Source: Zelopaecilomyces penicillatus (Eukaryota; Ascomycota; Sordariomycetes; Hypocreales; Pseudodiploosporaceae). From it: a stretch of DNA of 64,000 nucleotides. A model generated the notes under the pieces. That model worked only from the letters and a program-made list of their open reading frames with translations. It was not told where the DNA came from and made no database searches. How positions within the stretch are numbered: the first letter of the stretch is position 1; the number at the start of each line of letters is the position of its first letter. A program made the position numbers and the translations under genes. The stretch covers positions 2,046,001 to 2,110,000 of the forward strand of contig VCCP01000002.1 in the NCBI GenBank assembly GCA_005765155.1, in the 5' to 3' direction. Below, in pieces: positions 34,753 to 49,025 of the stretch.

Positions 34753-36412
34753 ATGAGAAAACGCTCCCAGTCTCGCTCAGAAGGCACCAGCCGAAATAAC
34801 TACGGCCGCGACACACTGCCTACATCAAACACCCATCGTGGGTACAGAAGTAAAAGGCAGGATGGTGAGAAGATGACGATGCGCGGTATCAAACCCGCGG
34901 GCGAGAGTGGTCGGCGTGGTGTTCACCCGTGGCACTTCTTGCGCATTGCTTTTCGGTCTACCTGCACAGCTAGCCTTCTCTGTAATTTTCTCTGGCCTGT
35001 TGTTCCCGCAGCTATAGCAGTACGATGTGAGTATCCCTTGATCCAAGGAGACAAACAGCTTTTACTAGAGCATATACTTCCCAATCAAACCATGCCATGT
35101 GAATGGCAATGCGATGATTTTGCTTCAAGGAATTCCCCATTGACAATGTGCAAAACTATTTTGTCTCCCCCTAGATACTCTCCCGAATCATCACAACCTC
35201 ATTTTCACGCTTGCATACATTGCTATGGTTCCGTGTGCAAATCTCATTGGCTTTGCTGGCCAGGAGCTTGCCCGCAAGCTACCTCATGTAGCTGGTGTCC
35301 TCATTGAGATTACCTGCGGATCTATCGTTGAAATTGTTCTGTTCATGATACTGCTATCCATGAATCTTTTCAACGTTATCAAAGCTGCGATTCTTGGCTC
35401 AATTCTGGCCACAATGCTGCTCTGTCTAGGTTTATGTTTCTTCGCAGGGGGTTTACGCCATGAAGAACAAACTTTTAGTGATGCCATCAGTGAGGCTGGT
35501 AGTGGCTTACTATTGACGGCGTATGTCAACCCCCCCCCTCCTCCCCCGTTTCTTTTTCTCTTCTCTTGTAAAAACTTTGAGTCTATTTGCAACGGGATTT
35601 GCCTCTTCCAGCTTTTCTCTGAGACTGACGCATCCAACAGGGGCGTTGCATTAGCCACACCTACTGTTTTTCAATGGGGCCTACCGTCGTCTTCTCATCT
35701 CACGGTAGTCGAGCTTGAAAGCAAAACCCTCGCCATTTCCCGCATTATCTCTATTCTTCTCATCCTAGCCTATTCTGTGTACGTGTTCTTCCAAGTTCGC
35801 ACTCATCACGGTATTTACGATGCTATATTCGAGTATGATGAGCACCGAGATCGTGACGGCCACAAGGACGCGGCCAAAGCAAAGCTTACTATGACTGAAT
35901 CCCTCATCTCACTAGCCATTTCTATTGCTCTTGTTACCTTGATGGCTTATATCCTCGTTCTGCAAATCGAACCAGTAATCGAAAACTCGTCTGTTTCAGA
36001 TTCCTTTATGGGTCTAATCTTGGTTCCTTTTGTCGAGAAATTTGCAGAGCATCTCACGGCAGTGGACGAGGCATGGGATGACCAGATGAATTTTGCACTA
36101 TCACACGTGCTCGGTGCAACCCTCCAGACAGCTCTCTTCAACGCCCCACTGACAGTCATCGTTAGTTGGGGGCTCAAAAAGGAACTGGATCTGAACTTTG
36201 ACATTTTTAACATCGTCATGCTTATCCTTGCCATCTTAACTGTGGGCAGGTTTCTGCAGGACCAGAAAAGTAACTATCTCGAAGGTTTCTTGCTTGTCAT
36301 CCTCTATATTGCCATCGCCGTATCTGCTTATTATTATCCCGATCCCCCACATGGCCCTGCCGCTGAAGCTGGTGGAGCTTCTCCCAGTGCCCTAGGAGAT
36401 CATCATGGATAA
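34753..36412 (+). CDS. CAX-family (Ca2+/cation):H+ exchanger, 463 aa, 3 exons
   Basis: Join 34753-35026, 35175-35520, 35641-36412. Intron 1 (148 nt, GTGAGT...CCTAG) restores AIAVRYTLPNHHNLIFTLAYIAM in two pieces joined at the Tyr codon. Intron 2 (120 nt, GTATGT...CAACAG, branch CTGAC) restores LLLTAGVALATP. About 11 membrane segments follow a basic cytosolic N-terminus (residues 1-60). Both alpha repeats are present: GSIVEIVLF (140-148) and VEKFAEHLTAVDEAWDDQ (338-355) with GATLQTALFNAPL. Between the halves is a charged loop (YDEHRDRDGHKD). The family exchanges Ca2+ or other cations for H+, usually at the vacuole. Compared with the canonical GNAVE/GNAAE signatures both motifs are altered, but each keeps its Glu, so cation specificity is uncertain. 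Intron 2 is in frame with no stop, so its retention would give 503 aa. Confidence 0.88.
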
Positions 36413-36900
36413 TACCATGCTCCGCAGTGAAGTAAGTCCTGCCAAGCCGTGGCTTGATGACATCGAGGCTTCGTTGAAGCGATGGTTGGTAGTGTCGATA
36501 TGAGTTTATAGCACGCATATAAGAAGGCCTAGGGCTTGGTATTCTACATTCAATATCTGATTATGCTAGAATAGACAAATGCCAAGCTAGACCTAGCCAG
36601 CCATGCAGGAGACCGTATAATCTACTTTAATATGAGTAATGCTATTCGCACTATAAGAAAACCTGTTATTTGGACCATATAGCCTGCACACACACCCAAT
36701 GCCTATGCCCGTACTATACCTATGACCAGGGCCACTCTGGGTTATTATAAAAACTTCGATTTTCGTTGCTTTGTATGGCTTATAGAGGCAAAGTTATATT
36801 ACAAGCTTAAATGCCAAGGTATCCAAGGCCCTAATGCCAGTAATAACTGATATAGTGTTGAGCAAAGCCGGATTGCTTAGGCTGGTAGAATAACTATATA
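36413..36900. other. 3' flank of the exchanger, island edge
   Basis: GC-balanced sequence with no recognisable gene or repeat. CpA and TpG are common until about 36,890, and the AT-rich sea starts near 36,900. This side of the island changes over tens of bases without a microsatellite. Confidence 0.6.
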
Positions 36901-39411
36901 GTTATCTATCTATATATTTATAAAAAGCTTTATTTTTTTATTAATTTTATTCTTTTAAATTTCTTTAAAAAGGCTAATTTATAAATACTTTTTATATTAT
37001 AATTAAAATTAATTATTAATTATTTTATTACTATATTTTATAGTATTATATTTAATAATATTTAAAGTTTTTCTTAATTATAATTTATTTTATAGCTTAT
37101 AATTTAATATTTTTTTAGATTATAGAATTAATTTAAAAAAGATTAAAAATAAATTTTAATAAATCTTATAAATTTAAAAAATATATTCTTTAAAAATCTT
37201 TATTATAATATATTTATATTTATTAAAATTATAATTATATATAATTCTTAATTATTTTTAAAATATTTAAAGAAATTTTTTATAAAATTATAATTTAAAA
37301 TAATAATTTAATATTAATAAGATTATATTAAAAAAAGGTATTATAAAGCTTTATTTTATAAAGGATTTTATAATATTAATATAAAAATAAAAGAAAGCTA
37401 TAATATTAATTTTTTTTAATATATATTATCTTATATAAGATATTTATTATAAAAGATAATTAAGATCTAGGATTATTTTAAATAGAGTTTAATATTAAAA
37501 CTTTTTTTTTATTATATTTTATAAATTAATAATATAAATTAAAAATAATAAAAAATTAAAAGCTTTAAACCTAGCTTAATATAATATAGATGTAATATAT
37601 AAATATATAAATATTAATAAAAATATAACTAAATTAAATTATTTTTTAAAAACTATATAAATTAAAATAATAATAAGATTATATTTATAAATATTATTAA
37701 TTAAAAGAAAGATAAAAAAGAAAAAAAAAGAAATAATAATCTAGAAAAGAATTAAAATAATATTTTAAAATCTAAAAGAATATTAAAATTTAAATTAAAT
37801 AATTAATACTTTAATAATATAATTATATAATATTATAGATTAAATAATCTAATAAATAAATAAAATGATTAAGATAATATTTATATTATAAAAAAACTAA
37901 AGCTATTTAAAAAGCTATTTATAAACATTAAATAATAAAATATTATTATTATACTTTTAAAATATAAATTAATTTAATAAAGCTTTAAATTTATAAAATT
38001 TAATATATAATAACTCTTTATATAATTAACAAAGAAAATTAATATAAGCTTTTAATATTATTTTTATTAAAAGATAAATATACTTAAGATTTAAAAAGAT
38101 AAATAAAACTAAAATATTATATATTCTTTTAACTTTATATAATATTATTATTATAATATAATAATAATAATATAATATTATAATAGCTTAATATAAAGAA
38201 TATATATAATATAATTCTTTATCTTTAATTATTTTAAATCTTTAAAAAAAAGGATTTTCTAAAATAAATAATAAAATAATTATCTTAAAAAGAGAATAAT
38301 AAAACTATAGCTTAATAATATTATTATTAATCCTTATAATATTTTAATTAAGATATTATAAGGATCTTTTTTATTTTTATCTTTTTTATTATATATATTA
38401 TTATTTAATATTAAGCTTTAATTAAAATATAATAGTTTAATATAATAGATTTTATAAATAATATAAAATTATTTAATAATAATTCTAATATAAATAATAT
38501 ATATCTTTATTCAATAAAGGTTTAAAAGGTATATTAAGATTAATTTAAGATTATTATATTAAAAATTATATACTTTATTAAAATATATATTATACTTATA
38601 TAAAATCTAAGATATAATAATATTATAATATCTTTTATAAAATATATTAAGATATTAAATATTAAATTTAATAAAGTTATTTATATTAAATATTAAATAA
38701 GAATTTAAAAGAAATTGATTTTATAAAATATAACTTTTATAAAACTTATTATAAATATATAAGAATCTTTTTATTATATAATATAAATTATATATAATAT
38801 TAATATAAAATATTATTATATATAAAAAATTATCTTTTATAAAATTAATAAATCTTTAACTTTATAAGGAATAAAAGCAGTATATATAATATAAATACTA
38901 TATCTATATAATATTATTAAAGTATATAAAGCTATCTTTATATATCTCTTTATATCTAAGGTATATATATTTTCTTTATATCTATATCTTATATAATAAA
39001 AAATAAAAAGCCTTAATTATTTATAAAATTATATAAGCTTTTTTAATAAATATAAAGGATTATAATAATTATTATATAATTATATTATTTATAATAATAA
39101 TCTTTTTTTTAATTATTATTATTTAAGATTAATATATAATTAAGCTAATAATAAATAAAAACTAGATTTTTAAATAAAATATTTATAATAAAAATAATAA
39201 AATTATTATAAATTAATTATATAATAATTAATTAATCTATAATCTTATATTAAATATTATTTAAAAAATATAATAATATTATAAAACTAAAAAGCTTATT
39301 ATTTATATAAATTAAAATTAAAAGAATAAAATTAAAAGCTTTTTTTTATTATTATATAATCTTTATATATTTTATATTATTATATAATTATATAAATAAA
39401 GAAAAAAAGAT
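36901..39411. other. Unassigned RIPed AT-rich DNA
   Basis: 2.5 kb of almost pure A/T with no ORF. I could not align it to the other families in the window. It may be the 5' part of element T2, or a different decayed repeat. No tandem array longer than simple TA/TAA runs was seen. Confidence 0.5.
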
Positions 39412-40299
39412 AATAAAATATCTAGCTTTTTAATATTATAATATATATAAATAAATATAATAAGCTATTTAATAAAAGATTATATTATTTAAACATAGAT
39501 TTAATTATATTAAGATATTTATAATATTAATTAAAATAAAAGTTATTATATAATAAATAATAAAATTAAAAAGATTATATAAATATAATTTAATAATTTA
39601 ATTATAATTATAAAAAATAAAGATAAAGAAATTATAAAATATAAAAAGTATTATAATATTTTATTAAAGACTTTATAATAAAATTAAAGATATTTAAAGT
39701 ATTTAAACTATATTTATATATATAATTTTATATAATTATAATATTTATTAATTAGAATTATTATTAAAAGTATTTAAATTTAAATTATAAAGATTAATTA
39801 TAAAAAATAAAAAATCTATTTTATATAAATATTGATTAAAATATATAATTATAATATAAATATAAAGTATTAATTTATTAAATATTTTAAAGATAATTTA
39901 TATATCTTTTTTAAATATTTTAAATAAATAATAATAATATTAAGATTAAAATATAAAAGTATTTTATAATTAAATATAAATTTTAATCTTTTTATTATTT
40001 TTATTTCATTAATTATAATTTTAATTAATTAAAGCTTAAAAAGCTATTAATAATTATATTAATAAAAAGATTAAAATTTATAATTAAAATTAAAGTATTA
40101 AAGATATTAAAAGCTATAATTAAAGTATTTAAAATAGCTTAATATTTATTAAGATATTCTTTTATAAATTTAAGACTTTATTTAAATATTAATAATAATA
40201 ATAATAATAATATACTAAAGATATAATTTATTATTTTATATTTAAAATAAATATAATAATAATATATATAATAATAACTCTTATATAAATTTATAAATT
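39412..40299 (+). mobile_element. Element T copy T2 (fragment, interrupted by C)
   Basis: Collinear with the reverse complement of 2,860-3,726 (T1) over nearly 0.9 kb. A segment of about 95 bp (about 39,970-40,075) lies in the opposite orientation to its T1 counterpart (about 3,085-3,180). T2 stops at 40,299, where element C begins. The start near 39,412 coincides with the T1 end at 3,726, supporting it as a real element terminus. Confidence 0.6.
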
Positions 40300-40493
40300 T
40301 ATAAAGAGAAAACTAGATATAATTAAATAAGATTATATAGCTTTAATTAATTAATTAATAATAAAGTTTATATTTAAGTTAAATCTTTCTTTTTTATACT
40401 CTTTAAATAGAAAAGGCTATTAAAGCTTTAATAATTAATAGTTTTTTAGATTATATATTATAATTAAATATTTAAATACTTAATCTTATTATA
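40300..40493 (-). repeat. 3' LTR of element C
   Basis: 194-bp family 1 LTR followed by family 1 3' internal sequence (TTTAATATCTTAATTATATA on +), collinear with 23,223 onward of B. Confidence 0.85.
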
Positions 40494-42294
40494 ATTATTT
40501 CCCTATTTAAAAGTAATATACTTTAATATCTTAATTATATATCTATTATTTTATAATAGATTTCCTTATTATTATTTAAGAATTATTTAAGAATTATTTT
40601 TTTCTTAGAATTTAAATTTATTATATTCTTTTATTTATTTATAATTATATCCTTTATTATATCTTTTTTATTTATCTTTTTTATTTTATTATCCCTTTAT
40701 TATCTTTTTATTATATTATTATACCTTTTAAAAAATCTATTATTTAAATTTATATAATTATAAAATAATTAGATTATATTAAGCTAATTATTATATAGTA
40801 TATATAATATATATATTATATATAAATAATTATAATAATTAATATTAAGATAATAAAAGAGGCTATAAAGTCTAATATAATAATAACAATTTAATATTAA
40901 TTTATTAATATTAAATTAATATATTATTAATAATATAATAATAAAAATAATATTTATTAATAATATATATATTAATAATATTTAAAGGGATTTTATTAAT
41001 AATTTAATAATATATAAACCTATAACCCTTATATTGAATAATATATATAAATTAAATAATATATTTAAATTCTTAATTATAATATTAATATTATATATTA
41101 TAAATAAGAATAAGGTTTATAATAATAATATCTTCTTTATATTTATTAATAACTTTATTTAATAAATTATTAATATATTATTAAAAGTTTATTATATTTT
41201 TAAATTAATTAAGATTATATATTATTAGTTTTATCTAATTATTAATCTTATTAAGATTTAAATTATAATTAATAAAGCTTATAAAAAAATAAAAGAGATA
41301 TATTAAATATTATTAATTTTTTAATAGCTTTATATTATTAAATAATAGGATATTTAAATAAATCTATAAATATTTTATTTATATTTTAATACTGATTTTA
41401 TAATAGCTTACTCTGATTTAATAGGTATATTTTAAAATCTTATATTAGACTGATCTAATTAAATAAGAGAAAATATAAAGCCTTTATTTAATTGAAATAA
41501 ACCCTAGCTTTATTTTTTAATAATATATTAAAAATATAGCTTATATTACTTTTATTAATATAATTAATCAGAATAACTTAATATTATTTAAGCTTAATAA
41601 TAAATTTAAAAGTATATAGCTTTTTAAAATTAAATAGATATAATTAAGCTATTATAAAGGTTTTAATAAGCTATTAACTCTGGTATTTTTATTTTATAAT
41701 AAAAGGTTTTTTATTATATTATTTATGTCTTTTTTTTATCTTTTTATTTTTTATTTATAATAAAGTAAAAGATATAAAATAAGATATTATTCTTTAATAT
41801 ATAAGTTTTAAATTCTTTTTATTTATAATTATAATTTTTCAATATTTTTATTATATTATATTATGTTTTTATTTAACTTATATTTTCTTTTTATCTGATT
41901 TTTCTTAAATATATTTATTAATTTTAAGATATTTATTTTATTTAAAAGGTTAATCTAGTTATTTAATTAAATAAGATAATTCTTTATTAATCTTTAATTA
42001 ATCTTTAATTTCTTTAATCTTTAATTTCTTTTTATTCTTTAATTTAAATATTAATAAATTATTATTAATATTCTTTATTTATTATATTTATAATTTTAAT
42101 AGATTAATATAAAAGATATTATAAATCTATAAATATTATTAAAATAATATTAATTAATATATTTATATTTTAATCTTTTATAAGATTTAAAATAAATTAA
42201 TAAATCTTAATATTAATTTCTTTTTTATTTTTAAATATAAATTCTTTATATTTTATATAATTATATCCTTTTTTTATAATATTAAGAATATATA

Positions 42295-42470
42295 TATAAA
42301 GAGATTTTGATTTAGGATTTATAATAAATAGATAGGAATTAATAAATTTAATAATTATATTAATATTAAAGCTTATACTTACTTCTATATATTTTAGGTA
42401 AATAGCTTATAATATTATAGGTAAAAACTATAATTATATATTATATATTATACTTTATAATAATATTATA
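42295..42470 (-). repeat. 3' LTR of element D
   Basis: 176 bp, equal in length to 48,507-48,682. Differences between the two are overwhelmingly A/G and C/T. Confidence 0.87.
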
Positions 42471-45400
42471 ATTATCCCTTACTTTTATTAAATATTGCTT
42501 TAATACCTATATATTTCTTTATTTATATTATATAATTTTTAATTTTTAATATATATACTTAAAAACTCTTACTTTTTAAAATATTTTCCTTTTTCTTTCT
42601 TTAGATATTCCTTAATATATTATCTTTTATATTTAATTGTTTTATTTTTTAATTATTATATATTAATCTCTTAAATAAATTATTAAATAATTATTATAAT
42701 TAATAGAAAAGCTATTAAAATCCTAATAGTTACTATATAAAAATATTATAAAAGGTTTAATACTTTTATTATTAAATAGTATTAATATAATTATTATTTA
42801 AGATTTATAATTAAGAAGGATATAAAGATAATAAATAGGAAATAATAATCCTATCAGTTTATAATAATTAAGTATGGTTTTATTTCTATCTTATTAGTTT
42901 ATTATATTAATTATATTAAATATAATAATAGTTATAATCTATAAGTTTTTTTTTAATTTTAATTTTAAAAGTATTATTAATATTTAGTTTTAATCCTTTA
43001 ATATTATTAATTAATAATACTAGAGAATTGATTTAAATTCTTGATTTTTTAAATAAATTTAATTATTCTTATTTTATAATAATTAGATAAGATATTTTTT
43101 TTATAGAGAAATAATAAAATATTATTAGCCTCTTTATTAATATTTGTTTAGTTTTTAAGATTATTAAGATAGCTTATTAATAAGAGTTTAAATTAATTAA
43201 AACCAAAAAGGTTATAAAAGCTACTTAATTTAAATATACTAAACTAAAAACTATTTATTAAGATTTTTAATTAAAAGAAAAATATAAGCTAATAGATAAT
43301 ATACTTACTTTTATAAGTATTTTCCTATCTTTATTAATAGCTATTTATTAATATTTAATAATAGCTAATAGAAGCTATATACTAAGAAATATAAATTAAA
43401 TATTATAAGAAAATAATTAGATAATATAATAATTAAAGTCTAAAGCTTTATATGAATAATAAGGGATATATTACTTAATAATTAGCTTTATTTACTATTA
43501 TAAGTAAAGTTTAAGCCTTAATTAATAATAATAAGGTTATATCTAAGAATATTATTATAAAGATTAAATTTCTAATTATTTTTATTAAAGTTTAAATAGT
43601 ATTTTATTATATTCTTATTATTTTAAAATAATAATTTACTTTATTTAGGAATTTTTATTAATTTTATAGTATACCTTTAATATAATCCCTTATTTTCTTT
43701 ATAGCTTTCTTAATTAATCTCTTTGCTTTTATTTATATTTTATTAAATATCTTAACAAGTTTTAAGATATTTATATCCTTTTTTAAAATCTATTAATTAT
43801 ATTTAAAAGGCTAATCCTTTTATTTTATTAGATAATAAAATTCTTTTTAAATAATAGCCTTTTCTTTTATTTTTTTAATTTTTTAATTATCTTTATCTTT
43901 TAAATCTAATATTAAAAGATTATTATTAAAGGAACCTTAATATTATTTCTAAGGTTTTAATAATAATATATAAAGGACATTATTAATTTAATAAAACTAA
44001 GTAATATATTTATAAATTAATTTATTAAAGAATTTAAAAAGAATTAATAAATTTTAAATATAATTTTTTCTTTATTTTTAAATATAAGGTTTTTATATTT
44101 AATATTATTATATTACCTTTTTTTAAGATAAGTGATTAATAAATTTTATTATAGCCTTTTATTTATCTTTTTATTATTTTTCCCTATTTTATTATTAGAT
44201 TCTCTTATAATTTTAAGAGTTTTTATATATAATATTTTATAATAAATAATTCACTTTTAAGATTAGGGTTATCTTATATATAAAATATAGAATTATAGTC
44301 TATTAAAGTTTTATTAAATAAAAGACCTATTATAAAAGAAATAATTAAATTATAAATAAATTATACTATATAAAGTAAAGTTAATTAAGCTATTTAATTT
44401 TTTATTATAAAGTATTATAAATAATACTTTAAAATCTGATTTATATACTTAATTTATTTATTAATTTATAGATAAAATATAGTTAAAAGATAGTATTTTA
44501 TATATAATTAATAATATAGCTTTAACTAGAAATTATTAATAAAAATTAAGCCTTAATTAAATATAATACCTTTTAATATATTAAAGTATAATTCTATCTT
44601 ATAATAATAAAATTTATAAAGATTTCTTCTTAATATTTATTAGATTTTAATAATAATTCCAGATATTTATATAATTAATAATACTATATAACTATACCTT
44701 AATAAATATTATAGCTTATAATATATTTATTAATATCCTTATATATAAAATATTAATAGAATTTTTATTATAAAAGCTTAATAATATATTTAATACTAAA
44801 ATAGCCTATTAATAGATTATTATAATAAAGCTATAAAAGCTTATTCCTTAATAATAAATTATTAAGAATATAAATATAATTTTTTAATCTTATAAAGCTA
44901 TTTATATTTATTAACTAAGACCCCTAGTTTTACCCCTATTTCTTTAATAATAACTTTTCTTTTTATTTTATTATTTTAGTATCTTATTATTAAGCTTTTA
45001 TTAAAAGCTATAAAAGCGATTTAAATATATTAATATTTATTAAAATTTTATTATTTATAGCTATTTTTATCCTTAATTATAAGAAATTTTATTTATAATT
45101 AATTATAGCTTTTATCTATTAACTTAAAAAGCACTTTAATATTAATAATTTATTATTAATATATTAGATATTTATTATTAATTTAATCAATTTACTATAT
45201 AATAATAATAATAATTCTAAATTAATTAAGGCTTCTTTATTTTAATAATTAGATTATTATAAAGGTATATTTATTAGATTTAATTTATTAAAGTAATACC
45301 TTATAATAAAATTATAAGGTATTGAAGCTATATATTAATATACTTATCTTTTTAATAGTTATAATTATATTATAAAGCCTTAAAGATTCTAATAATTAAA

Positions 45401-48400
45401 TAGAATTTTTATTTATTTTATTAATCTATTAATATATCTTTACTAATATTAAAAGGAATATATTATAATAAATATTTCTTAATTAAATATATTATAATTT
45501 ATTTTTATAAAAATAAATTTTCTAGATTAAAAGATTATTAAATATTAAATACTTTTATTATCCTATTATAATATTATTCTTATTATTATATATTTTAAAG
45601 TATCTGTTTTAAATCATATTTAATATTATAAATTAAAATACTTTAATAAAGATACTTCTTAAAACATCTACTTAAGGTATTAAAAAGCTTATCTTTTATT
45701 ATTATTTAAGAATATATTTCTTAGCTTTTTTCTATTAATATTATCCTAAAGCAGTATATTTAATAGTATAATAATATCTAAATATTTATAAATAAATCTA
45801 TAATAAAAATTATAAAATCCTAGAAAAACCTATATATCTTTATATATTTTTAATTGTTTTTATTCTATAATTATTATTATTCTTTCTAGGTTTATTAATA
45901 TTCCTTTTATAAAAAGAAAATACCTTAAAAACTCTATCTTTTCTTAATAAAAATAATATTTTTTAAGGTTTATATAGAGTTATATAACCCTTAACCTTTA
46001 TAAAACTTATTTTATATATAAAGTATATTCTTTATAGATTTTAGAAAAAATTAAAATATTATTAAGATATATAATATAAAGAATATTAAATAATTCCCCT
46101 AAAGCCTTATATATATAATATTAGAATATTATAGATATATTAATTAATTTAAAGGGTATTATTAAATATTTATAATAATTATATTAAATATAGAAAGTTA
46201 TTTTCTATTTATTATTCTTTTTAATTCAGATTTAATAATATATATCTTTAATATTGATTTTTATAAAATATTCTACTTTTAAAATATAATTAAGAATCTT
46301 AAAAATAAATAATAAAGTATAATAATTCTTATTTATTATCTTATTAAGACTTTAATAATCTATATATAGATATAAACTTTTATCCTTTTTTAAAATAAAT
46401 AAAATTAATACTTTTATAGGGCTCTTTAAGGAATATATTCTATCTAATTTAATATTCTTTTTAAGATATTATTATAATTCTTTTAATTCCTTTTATAAAA
46501 GTAGATAAATTACCCTATAAAAAGATAATATATCTAATAATAGATTAATTATATAATCTATTTCCTTATATATTAGTAAAATACTAGTACTTTTAAATAT
46601 AAATATATCTAAGAACTCTTATAATTCTAAGGATAAATCTATAGTATTTTATATACTATTTAATACCTCTTCTTCCCTTAAAAGTATAGATTTATTTAAA
46701 TATATAACTATAAAAATAATAGCTTTATTTTTATAAGCTTTTATAAATTTATATAATTAAAGGATTTTAATAATATCTTAATTTCATTTAAATTATTATA
46801 TATTATTATAAGTACTTAAATAAATATAATATTTAACTAATATAATTATATTAAATAAAATAAGGCTTTTTTCTTTTCTTAAATTATAATTAATATTAAT
46901 ATATATAATTATAAAATATTTAATAATACCTTTTAAATAAATAATAATTATTAATACTTTCTAGGTATTATAGATTTTAATTCTTATTTTATTTATAATT
47001 TTTAGTTTAATTAATATTAAGGGTAATTATTTTAATTAACTTTTCCTTATAAATTCTTTATTTATTAAATTAATTTTAGATTCTATATTAAGATCTATAT
47101 ATATTTTAATATAGTTTTACCCCTTAATTATTATAATTATATAAAAATAAGCTATTATTTTAATTTAAACCTATTTAATTAAAGCTATTAAAGTTATTTT
47201 AATTATTATTCTTTTTTTATATTATTTTTAATAGGTTTTAATAATTTATCTTATTTTTCTTTTTTATTTAAATATATATTTATTAGATAATTATTATCTT
47301 TATAAATATAATATATTACTTTTATAAAGCTTTTATCCTATTTTTACCCTTTATAATCTCTTATTAAAAATCTTTAATCTTTATTATAAAATAAATATAG
47401 ATAATTACCCTTATAATTTAAAGATACCTATAATTTAATTATATTTTATTCTTTAATTAATTATTTTTTAATTATTTTCCTTTTTTATTTTATTAAATTA
47501 AAATACTTTTTTATATTTAATTTAAAATATTTATTTAAAGTAATTTTATTATTATTTATCTTCCTTTTTTATATATCCTTTATTTAATATTAGCTTATAA
47601 GGTATATTAAATTAAGGTATATTAAATTAAGGTAATTTATTATATATTTATTATATATTTATAGATTAGTCTATACTATTAAAAGGAGTTTTATAAAGAA
47701 AAATATTATTTATTATATAGGATCTGGCTTAAAATAAGATTTATAGTATAATATAATATTATATAGCTTATTTAAAGTATTCTTAAGCCCTTATTTTAAT
47801 TTATAAAATTTATAATAGAATTTCTATAAATAATTTTTTTAATTTAATAATAAGATATTTATTTATTTTAAAAAATAATTTTAATTTAATATTATATTAA
47901 TAGATTATTAATCTAGATTTATTAATTAAACTATTTATTAATTTTCTATTATTTATCTATTTAATTAATTAATAATTAAAAGAATCTTATTTTTATTACT
48001 TTTATAAATCTTTAGCTTTTCTTTAAAAACCCTTTTTAGATTAATTAATTAAATAATCTTATTTTTTATGGTTTTTTAAAAAACTAATTTAATAAATATT
48101 TTAACTTTTATTAAATTATTAATATCCCTTTATATAAGTATTATAAATATTTATAAAGTATTATTATTTTATAATAATACCTATTATTCTATAAATTATT
48201 ATTATATATAGGCTAGTTATTTTTAGGCTTATATAAGCTTATTAATTATATTAAATTAATCTATTATTTTTATTAATTTATTTTTAGAATCTGAATAATT
48301 TAATTACTTTTTAATAGATTTAAAAATAGATATTATATATCTTCTTATAATTAGGATTACTTTTAGCCTTTATAATTAGGTTATCTTATTTATAGGCTTT

Positions 48401-48506
48401 AATAAGATATCTTTAAATAAATCTAGTAATAATTTATATCCCTGCTTTATATTTCTTTTTGAAATTATTATAAATCTTAAGTACTTATAAAGAGAAATAT
48501 AAGAAT

Positions 48507-48682
48507 TATAAAAAGATTTTAATTTAGGATTTATAATAAATAAATAGGAATTAATAATTGTAATAATTATATTAATATTAAAGCTTATACTTGCTTTTAT
48601 ATATTTTAAGTAAATAGCCTATAATACTATAGATAAAGACTATAATTATATATTATATATTATACTTTATAATAGTATTATA
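48507..48682 (-). repeat. 5' LTR of element D
   Basis: 176 bp. Its right edge meets ATATA and then element C sequence collinear with B from about 25,245. Confidence 0.87.
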
Positions 48683-48958
48683 ATATATAGTTTATTATAA
48701 TTTTTAATCTAGCCTTTAATTATTTATTATTAATATTTTATTAATATTTCTTATATCTTTATTAATTCTTTTAATTAGTTTTATATTATTAATATCTTTC
48801 TTTTTATTATATTATCCTTAATATTTAAAAAATCTAATTTATAATTAAATAATACTTTATTAAAAGAATAATTAATTATTATAAGGATTATAAAATTATT
48901 AATAAATTATATTATTTAAAAAAGCTTTATTTAAACTATTTATTCTTTTATTAAAAAG

Positions 48959-49025
48959 TAATATAAATAATAGTTTAATATAAATAATAGTTTAATATAA
49001 ATAATAGTTTAATATAAATAATATT
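48959..49025. repeat. 17-bp tandem repeat, about 3.5 copies
   Basis: Units TAGTTTAATATAAATAA start at 48,971, 48,988 and 49,005, with partial copies at both ends. The array lies within element C and is not present at the equivalent place in B, so it expanded after the copies separated. Confidence 0.85.

Larger units (their letters stand above)
42295..48682 (-). mobile_element. Family 3 Ty3/gypsy element D, nested in C, TSD ATATA
   Basis: Two 176-bp LTRs (42,295-42,470 and 48,507-48,682) are flanked by ATATA (42,290-42,294 and 48,683-48,687). Total length is 6,388 bp. The LTR is unrelated to those of families 1 and 2. On the minus strand the purine tract AAAAGTAAGGGATAA lies just inside the left (3') LTR. 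RT is recognisable at about 46,040-46,420 on the minus strand: the catalytic I-L-x-x region near 46,043-46,080 and the L-F-x-L-K-K block near 46,390. RIPed, with stops in every frame. Confidence 0.85.

Noticed and set aside
34577..34816. 79-codon minus-strand frame with a long poly-valine stretch
   Set aside because: The valines are the antisense reading of the (GAC)n/(CAA)n microsatellite; it overlaps the exchanger start and is a shadow.
36901..40299. Possible mitochondrial origin of the very AT-rich DNA
   Set aside because: The AT-rich blocks are continuous with nuclear-type genes containing spliceosomal introns, and contain LTR retrotransposons with TSDs and a RIP context. No mitochondrial gene was seen.
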